NCBI GenBank assembly: GCA_030054275.1
Contig: JASGCF010000117.1
Span: 1 to 9,109, forward strand
Length of the DNA: 9,109 nt
Direction of reading: 5' to 3'
DNA from: Limnohabitans sp.
Lineage (GTDB): Bacteria; Planctomycetota; Phycisphaerae; Phycisphaerales; SM1A02
Positions 4,838-9,109 of the stretch are shown piece by piece; the first letter of the stretch is position 1; every line of letters begins with the position of its first letter. The position numbers and the translations under genes were made by a program. Under the pieces are notes generated by a model. It saw only the letters and a program-made list of their open reading frames with translations. It made no database searches and had not been told where the DNA came from.

Positions 4838-6274
4838 ATGCGTTCGGTAAATCCGACGACTGGTGCTGCAATCGGCGCGGATTTTCCGCGCGCCACGCGT
4901 GCTGAACTCGAAGCACTTGGAGATGCAGCGTTTGACGCAGTCGATTTCCTCGCCGATGCGCCGAATGCGCAAATAGCGGGATTTCTCGAGGATTACGCCG
5001 CACGCATCGAGGCGGATCGAGAAGGACTCGCGCAACTTGCGCACGAAGAAACGGCGCTTCCATATGCGCCGCGACTTTCGCAAGTCGAGTTGAATCGCAC
5101 CTTGTTTCAACTGCGTGAGGCTGCGCGCGTTGTGCAAAACGACGCGTGGCGATTGGTTGCGCGCGATGATCAGAGTTCGTTGCGCATGATGCATGTTCCA
5201 CTCGGTGGGGCGGTCGTTTCGATAGGGCCGTCGAACTTTCCACTCGCTTTCAACGGTGTCTCCGGTGGTGATTTTTGCGCAGCGATCGCAGCGCGCAATC
5301 CAGTCATTGCGAAGGCGCACCCCGGACACATGAACACCACTGCTCGCTTGTTCGAGCATTGCGTCGCTGCGCGCGACGCGGCTGGACTTCCCAAGGCCAG
5401 TGTGCAACTTTTCTTTGATTGTGCGCCCGAGGACGGTGAAGCACTGCTCGCGCACTGCGGCGTTGCTGCCCTTGGATTCACAGGGTCACGCGCTGCTGGG
5501 ATGCGGCTCAAAGCCGTTTGCGACGCACTCGGGAAGCCTGCGAGTTGCGAAATGTCGAGCGTGAACCCTGTGTTCGTTGCATCGCATGCAGGAGCGTCGC
5601 GTGCAGCGTCCATCGCAGATGCATGGATCGCTTCGATCGTCCTCGGAGGCGGACAGTTCTGCACAAAACCTGGCGTGCTTCTTGTTGCGGGTGAGCGAGC
5701 TGCAGCGTGCGTGAGAGAGCGTGTCGCAGAGGTTCTCTCGCACGCCGCGCCGATCGTGCTGCTGACGGCCTCGGTGCGGGATCATGTGCATGCTGCGATC
5801 GAGGCGCTTCGTTGCAAGGGCGCGCCATCGGTTGTTGGCTGCGATCGCGCAGCGGAATGGTCGTCCTCGGGCGGATTTCGCTGTTTTCCGACCGTTTTTT
5901 CAGTCGATGCAGCGTTTGCGCGCACGCATCGCGACGCCGTCTTCACAGAAGCATTTGGGCCCCTTGGTGTGATTGTTGCAGTTGAGGGCGATGCACAACT
6001 TGTTGATTTCGCGCGCAGTCTGGACGGGCAACTCGCGACCACGATTGTTGCCGATGATGCCGACGCGACCACACGAGCGACACTCTTGAGTGTGCTGCGA
6101 TTCAAAGCTGGACGCATACTTGACGAAGCGATGCCGACAGGTGTCGCGGTGTCACCAGCGATGGTGCATGGTGGTCCATTTCCTGCGACGAATGATCCGC
6201 GCTTTTCAGCGGTTGGTCTTCCGGAATCTGCGAAGCGATTTACGAAGTTGCTTTGTCTCGATCGCGTGCGCTGA
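4838..6274 (+). CDS. Aldehyde dehydrogenase, alpha-ketoglutarate semialdehyde (2,5-dioxovalerate) dehydrogenase type
   Basis: Oxidises 2,5-dioxopentanoate to alpha-ketoglutarate with NAD(P)+, the last step of hydroxyproline (and some sugar-acid) breakdown. ALDH landmarks are present: GPSNFPLAFN with Asn133, AKAHPGHMNT with the cofactor-site Lys159, GFTGSRAAG (213-221), Glu238 in SCEMSSVNPVF and the nucleophile Cys275 in GGGQFCTKPG, then TEAFGPLGVIV. The KAHPxH, SSVNPVF and QFCTKPG variants and the ending GGPFPAT...SAVGLPES...RF are those of the KGSADH branch rather than of general ALDHs; these segments are what I rely on. At 478 residues it is slightly short for the family. ATG 4838 has GAAGGAG at 4827-4833, overlapping the RNase D stop codon. 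GTG-type starts upstream would lie inside rnd. The 3' end faces the DapA-family gene 6 nt away. The partners next door strongly favour the hydroxyproline role. Confidence 0.88.
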   Translation: MRSVNPTTGAAIGADFPRATRAELEALGDAAFDAVDFLADAPNAQIAGFLEDYAARIEADREGLAQLAHEETALPYAPRLSQVELNRTLFQLREAARVVQNDAWRLVARDDQSSLRMMHVPLGGAVVSIGPSNFPLAFNGVSGGDFCAAIAARNPVIAKAHPGHMNTTARLFEHCVAARDAAGLPKASVQLFFDCAPEDGEALLAHCGVAALGFTGSRAAGMRLKAVCDALGKPASCEMSSVNPVFVASHAGASRAASIADAWIASIVLGGGQFCTKPGVLLVAGERAAACVRERVAEVLSHAAPIVLLTASVRDHVHAAIEALRCKGAPSVVGCDRAAEWSSSGGFRCFPTVFSVDAAFARTHRDAVFTEAFGPLGVIVAVEGDAQLVDFARSLDGQLATTIVADDADATTRATLLSVLRFKAGRILDEAMPTGVAVSPAMVHGGPFPATNDPRFSAVGLPESAKRFTKLLCLDRVR

Positions 6275-6291
6275 ATGAGCTCAATGGGCGC
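6268..6291. other. Quasi-palindrome over the convergent gene ends
   Basis: A 24-bp imperfect palindrome is centred on the perfect TGAGCTCA (6276-6283), with GCGC at both ends (6268-6271 and 6288-6291) and three mismatched position pairs. It contains both stop codons of the facing genes. It has no T-run on either strand, so a bidirectional intrinsic terminator is not well supported. Confidence 0.35.
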
Positions 6292-7264
6292 TCACTTCCT
6301 TGCGCGGACGCGACGCAAGCGCGCGCCGAATGGTGTCGAGCGCCTTTGCACGATCGGCGCCTTCGACTGGTTGGCGCGGTGCGCGAACGCGTTCATCGCC
6401 CGTACCTGTTTCGGCCATCACCAACTTGATGAGTTGGACAAAGTCGGGCACTGTGTCGAGTCGAAGCAGCGGGAGAAACCATGCGTACAGCGATTCGCAC
6501 GCTGCGACATCGTGTGCATCTCGTGATTGTGCCAGTTGAAAAAGTCGCACGCTTTCCGCAGGAAGTGCGTTTGCTAAACCAGCGATCCAACCTGCACATC
6601 CCATGCGAGCCCCTTCGACAGCGCAGTCGTCAAGACCGACAAGCGCACCCACTTTGCGTGTTCGCCCGCAGTTTCCCGCAACCAGCGCTGTGAGTTTGCG
6701 CGCGTCACCAGTGGAATCTTTCACGGCAACAAGGTTCGCGTGTCGCTCTGCCAATGCAAACACTTGTTCGGCGCTCACATCCACGATGTAGGCCGCTGGA
6801 TTGTTGTAAAGCATCATGGGTAATGGCGCCGCCGACAGCATGGCCTCAAAGTGTGCGTGGTACTCGCGCCATGAACCCTTGTGCACATAGGGCGGCAGAA
6901 TCATGCAGCCACGCATGCCGATCTTCGCAGCCATTTCAACTTGTCGGACGGCGTCGCGCGTGGATGCAGCAGAAATCGTGGCGAACGCATTGCCAAAGCC
7001 TTCGCTCGCCGCGCTGATCGCGCGCCAACCCTCGGAGCGCTCTTCGAAGGAAAGCGTTTGTCCTTCGCCAAGCGAACCTGGCCACACGGTGCCCGTGCAT
7101 CCGGCGTCGAGCATACGGCGCGTGAGATTGGCGAGGCCCGTCGCACACAGCGATCCATCCTCGCGAAACGGTGTCACGGTTGCGGGAATCACGCCGCGGA
7201 ACGGCGCTCCAACCCGATCGAAAGACATGTCATTCGCTGAACTTGCGCTCGTCGTGTCGCTCAT
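6281..7264 (-). CDS. DapA-family lyase, probable 1-pyrroline-4-hydroxy-2-carboxylate deaminase
   Basis: A class I-aldolase-like TIM barrel enzyme (327 residues) that forms a Schiff base with a keto or imino acid. Its likely reaction is conversion of 1-pyrroline-4-hydroxy-2-carboxylate to alpha-ketoglutarate semialdehyde and ammonia. Family motifs are GVIPATVTPF (24-33), GSLGEGQTLS (63-72) in place of the GTTGE of dihydrodipicolinate synthase, MLYNNPAAY with Tyr153, and VAVKDSTGD with Schiff-base Lys182. The arginine that binds the substrate carboxylate in true DapA (YNVPSR) is Ala158 here, which argues against lysine biosynthesis. The C-terminal KLVMAETGTGDERVRAPR block is one I associate with DapA-like proteins of hydroxyproline clusters. 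The neighbouring epimerase and dehydrogenase give the substrate. It could otherwise be another keto-acid aldolase or deaminase. ATG 7264 lacks a clear ribosome binding site; ATG 7228 would remove 12 non-conserved residues. Confidence 0.85.
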   Translation of the reverse strand: MSDTTSASSANDMSFDRVGAPFRGVIPATVTPFREDGSLCATGLANLTRRMLDAGCTGTVWPGSLGEGQTLSFEERSEGWRAISAASEGFGNAFATISAASTRDAVRQVEMAAKIGMRGCMILPPYVHKGSWREYHAHFEAMLSAAPLPMMLYNNPAAYIVDVSAEQVFALAERHANLVAVKDSTGDARKLTALVAGNCGRTRKVGALVGLDDCAVEGARMGCAGWIAGLANALPAESVRLFQLAQSRDAHDVAACESLYAWFLPLLRLDTVPDFVQLIKLVMAETGTGDERVRAPRQPVEGADRAKALDTIRRALASRPRKEVSAH

Positions 7265-7295
7265 CTCGGCAGCGTATCAGCCGCGGCGAGTATCT

Positions 7296-7307
7296 TGCAC
7301 GCGTGCA
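7296..7307. promoter_or_regulatory. 12-bp perfect palindrome across the epimerase start, candidate operator
   Basis: TGCACGCGTGCA is a perfect palindrome that covers the proposed GTG start of the epimerase gene at 7303. It lies at the edge of the only 38-nt gap between the divergent deaminase and epimerase genes. A repressor bound here could affect both promoters. A 12-bp palindrome is expected by chance about twice in 9 kb, so position is the main argument. Confidence 0.35.
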
Positions 7308-8310
7308 GATTCGACGATTCATCGATAGTCACACAGAAGGTGAACCGACCCGCGTTTTGCTTGCGGAAAATGACGCGCCGTTCGGAGCGACACTGCCCGA
7401 ACTCCTCGCATCTTGGTCGCGCGAGGGACAACTCACGATTCCGCCTGACATGTTGGCGCTTGCTTCGAATCCGCGCGCTGCGGATGCGACGGTGTGTGCT
7501 TTGGTGTGTGCGCCATCATCGGCAGATGCATCGTGTGGCGTACTCTTTTGGAATGCAGCGGGACCGCTCGGAATGTGCGGACACGCGACGATTGGTTTGG
7601 CGCGCACGCTGTCGTGGATTGGTCGACCTTTACCACCAGCAGCCAAGATGGAAACACGCGTTGGGCTTGTGACGGTGGAAACACTCGCACATGGCAGTGT
7701 TCGCTTTGCGAATGTGGCGTCGTATGTCTTCGCGCGCGATGTGGAGATTGAACGAGAGCACGGTGGTGTTGTGCGAGGCGATATTGCGTGGGGAGGAAAC
7801 TGGTTTTTCATCGTGCGGCTTGATGGCGCGCCAAGCACTGGGAAGTCTGGTCGTTTGATGCGTTCGCTGGAGGAGGAACTTGCGTACGCGAACTCCATCG
7901 CGCGCGGCCTCGTTCGAGTAAATCTTCGTGCCGGACCTGAGAACAATGGCCTGATTGATCATGTCGCGTTGATTTTTCAGCCATCTCGTCGTGATGCGCA
8001 CGCGCGGAATTTTGTCCTGTGTCCAAACGGCACATTCGATCGCTCGCCGTGCGGAACGGGAACGAGTGCATTGCTTGCATCACTTGCGGCGCGTGGCGAA
8101 CTTGCACCAAACGCGCGTTGGCGGCAAGAAAGTGCGATTGGCAGCGTGTTTGAGGCGTCGTATGTCATGCTCGAGTCCAATCAGACAGGAAGCAAGTTTG
8201 CTGCGTCGTCTGTGATTCCACAAATCACTGGTCGCGCGTTTGTTGTCGCAGAAGGCAACATGGTTCGCGACGCAGGCGATCCTTCCCAAGGTGGTGGTTG
8301 GGTCGAGTGA
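7303..8310 (+). CDS. 4-hydroxyproline 2-epimerase (proline racemase superfamily)
   Basis: Interconverts trans-4-hydroxy-L-proline and cis-4-hydroxy-D-proline, the entry step of bacterial hydroxyproline catabolism, by a cofactor-independent two-base mechanism. The N-terminus RFIDSHTEGEPTRVL (5-19) is the family signature. GMCGHATIGLART carries the first catalytic Cys92 with His94, and FDRSPCGTGTSA carries Asp246 and the second Cys250. The second cysteine is a threonine in trans-3-hydroxy-L-proline dehydratases, so its presence favours the epimerase. IAWGGNWFFIVRLDG also fits hydroxyproline epimerases better than proline racemases. The protein has 335 residues, normal for the family. I chose GTG 7303 because the conserved region begins four residues later and upstream extension would run into the divergent gene; no good Shine-Dalgarno is seen. 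The malic enzyme gene follows after 34 nt, probably co-transcribed. Final discrimination from proline racemase needs an assay. Confidence 0.9.
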   Translation: MQIRRFIDSHTEGEPTRVLLAENDAPFGATLPELLASWSREGQLTIPPDMLALASNPRAADATVCALVCAPSSADASCGVLFWNAAGPLGMCGHATIGLARTLSWIGRPLPPAAKMETRVGLVTVETLAHGSVRFANVASYVFARDVEIEREHGGVVRGDIAWGGNWFFIVRLDGAPSTGKSGRLMRSLEEELAYANSIARGLVRVNLRAGPENNGLIDHVALIFQPSRRDAHARNFVLCPNGTFDRSPCGTGTSALLASLAARGELAPNARWRQESAIGSVFEASYVMLESNQTGSKFAASSVIPQITGRAFVVAEGNMVRDAGDPSQGGGWVE

Positions 8311-8333
8311 GTGCCGGCGCGTTGAGCGCGTAC

Positions 8334-8339
8334 AAAGGA
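8334..8339 (+). promoter_or_regulatory. Shine-Dalgarno sequence of the malic enzyme gene
   Basis: AAAGGA stands five nt before the ATG at 8345 in the 34-nt gap after the epimerase stop. It fixes the start and suggests translation from a shared transcript with the epimerase. Confidence 0.65.
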
Positions 8340-8344
8340 TCGTT

Positions 8345-9109
8345 ATGCGACAGGAAGCACATGAGATTCTCTACAACCCGCGCTTGAACAAGGGCACTGC
8401 CTTCGGTGAAGCCGAGCGTGAACTCCTTGGTTTGACAGGGCTTTTTCCAGATGCTGTCGAAACCAGCGCGATACAGCAAGAGCGCGCGTTGATGCAACTC
8501 GATCGTCGTGCGAACGACTTGGAACGCTACATCTATCTGTCTGAGCTTCAAGATCGCAATGAGCGGTTGTTCTATCAGTTGCTGCGCGCGGATCCGGTGC
8601 GGCATATGCCGATCGTGTATACGCCCACCGTCGGCGAAGCATGTCAGAAGTTTGGTCACATCATGCGGCGTCCGAAAGGGCTGTATGTGTCGCTTCGTCA
8701 TCGCGGGCGAGTTGCCGACATTCTGCGCAATTGGCCTGAGGCAGATGTGCGCATCATTTGTGTGACCGACGGCGAGCGCATTCTGGGCCTTGGCGATCTT
8801 GGCATCTGCGGCATGGGAATTCCCGTGGGAAAACTCGCGCTCTACACCGCGGTTGGCGGTGTACATCCAGCGCGATGTATGCCGGTTGTCCTTGATGTTG
8901 GCACCAACAATCGCGATTTCCTTCACGATCCGTTGTATCCCGGGCTCCGGCACGAGCGCGTGCGTGGCGCCGATTACGACGCGTTTGTCGAGGAGTTTGT
9001 GCTTGCCGTGCAAGAGGTGTATCCGAAGGCGTGTATTCAGTTTGAAGACTTTCACAACACGACGGCGATTCCGCTGCTCGCGCGCTATCGCGACCGAGTC
9101 TCGTGCTTC
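8345..9109 (+). CDS. NAD-type malic enzyme, N-terminal 255 residues (3' end outside window)
   Basis: Oxidatively decarboxylates malate to pyruvate and CO2, linking the TCA cycle to pyruvate metabolism. The frame stays open from ATG 8345 to the last base. YNPRLNKGTAFGEAERELLG (10-29) is the usual beginning of the large MaeA-type enzymes. VYTPTVGEAC carries the catalytic Tyr92. The block from VTDGERILGLGDLG (140-153) to GMGIPVGKLALYTAVGG contains substrate-contacting Arg145 and catalytic Lys163. LDVGTNNRDFLHDPLYPG follows, and IQFEDFHNTTAIPLL contains the metal ligands Glu234 and Asp235. About 550 residues are expected, so roughly half is present. The Rossmann cofactor domain lies outside, so NAD versus NADP preference cannot be read; NAD is inferred from the subfamily. 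Its place directly after the epimerase suggests that hydroxyproline-derived malate is sent to pyruvate. Confidence 0.93.
   Translation, partial: MRQEAHEILYNPRLNKGTAFGEAERELLGLTGLFPDAVETSAIQQERALMQLDRRANDLERYIYLSELQDRNERLFYQLLRADPVRHMPIVYTPTVGEACQKFGHIMRRPKGLYVSLRHRGRVADILRNWPEADVRIICVTDGERILGLGDLGICGMGIPVGKLALYTAVGGVHPARCMPVVLDVGTNNRDFLHDPLYPGLRHERVRGADYDAFVEEFVLAVQEVYPKACIQFEDFHNTTAIPLLARYRDRVSCF

Noticed and set aside
6281..7264. Dihydrodipicolinate synthase (dapA) of lysine biosynthesis
   Set aside because: The carboxylate-binding arginine and GTTGE motif are missing, and the neighbours belong to hydroxyproline catabolism.
7171..7302. N-terminal extension of the epimerase from an upstream alternative start
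   Set aside because: It would overlap the divergent deaminase coding region, and the family signature begins right after GTG 7303.
7303..8310. Diaminopimelate epimerase or trans-3-hydroxy-L-proline dehydratase
   Set aside because: The RFIDSHTEGEPTRV start is typical of the proline racemase superfamily, and the second catalytic Cys250 argues against the dehydratase.
8225..9055. Minus-strand open frame (276 codons) opposite the malic enzyme
   Set aside because: The plus strand here encodes continuous malic enzyme motifs; the minus translation shows no family resemblance.

Overview
The window looks like chromosomal DNA from a GC-rich planctomycete, most likely class Phycisphaerae. The main clue is the secreted protein at 804-1568, whose C-terminus (PAPGALALFGLAG followed by four arginines) is the PEP-CTERM-like sorting tail common in that group. 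GC-rich third codon positions and an alanine/lysine/threonine-rich tail on a peroxiredoxin fit this. The assignment is an inference from family features, not from a phylogeny.

Left part (1-2234): the 3' part of a Bcp-type peroxiredoxin gene whose reading frame runs off the left edge; a PEP-CTERM secreted protein of unknown function; a 180-nt intergenic region packed with 10-bp-phased repeats and two strong hairpins, the second resembling an intrinsic terminator; and dUTPase (dut). Middle part (2358-6274): a tightly packed + strand run of a DegT/DnrJ/EryC1/StrS aminotransferase, RNase D and an aldehyde dehydrogenase. The gaps are 13 nt and 1 nt, and Shine-Dalgarno sequences overlap the preceding stop codons, so these three are probably one operon. 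Right part (6281-9109): a DapA-family lyase on the minus strand, a 4-hydroxyproline 2-epimerase on the plus strand, and the N-terminal half of a large NAD-type malic enzyme that runs off the right edge.

The aldehyde dehydrogenase (alpha-ketoglutarate semialdehyde dehydrogenase type), the DapA-family protein (probable 1-pyrroline-4-hydroxy-2-carboxylate deaminase) and the epimerase together are three of the four enzymes that turn trans-4-hydroxy-L-proline into alpha-ketoglutarate. The missing step is the D-hydroxyproline dehydrogenase/oxidase, which is not in the window. A malic enzyme directly after the epimerase could send the resulting TCA-cycle carbon to pyruvate. The deaminase gene is flipped between its partners. 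It ends 6 nt from the dehydrogenase stop and starts 38 nt from the epimerase start, with a 12-bp perfect palindrome over that start.

No tRNA, rRNA, CRISPR array, insertion sequence or phage gene was seen, and no stretch longer than 300 nt lacks a gene. No convincing -35/-10 promoter pair was found by eye, so promoters are not annotated.
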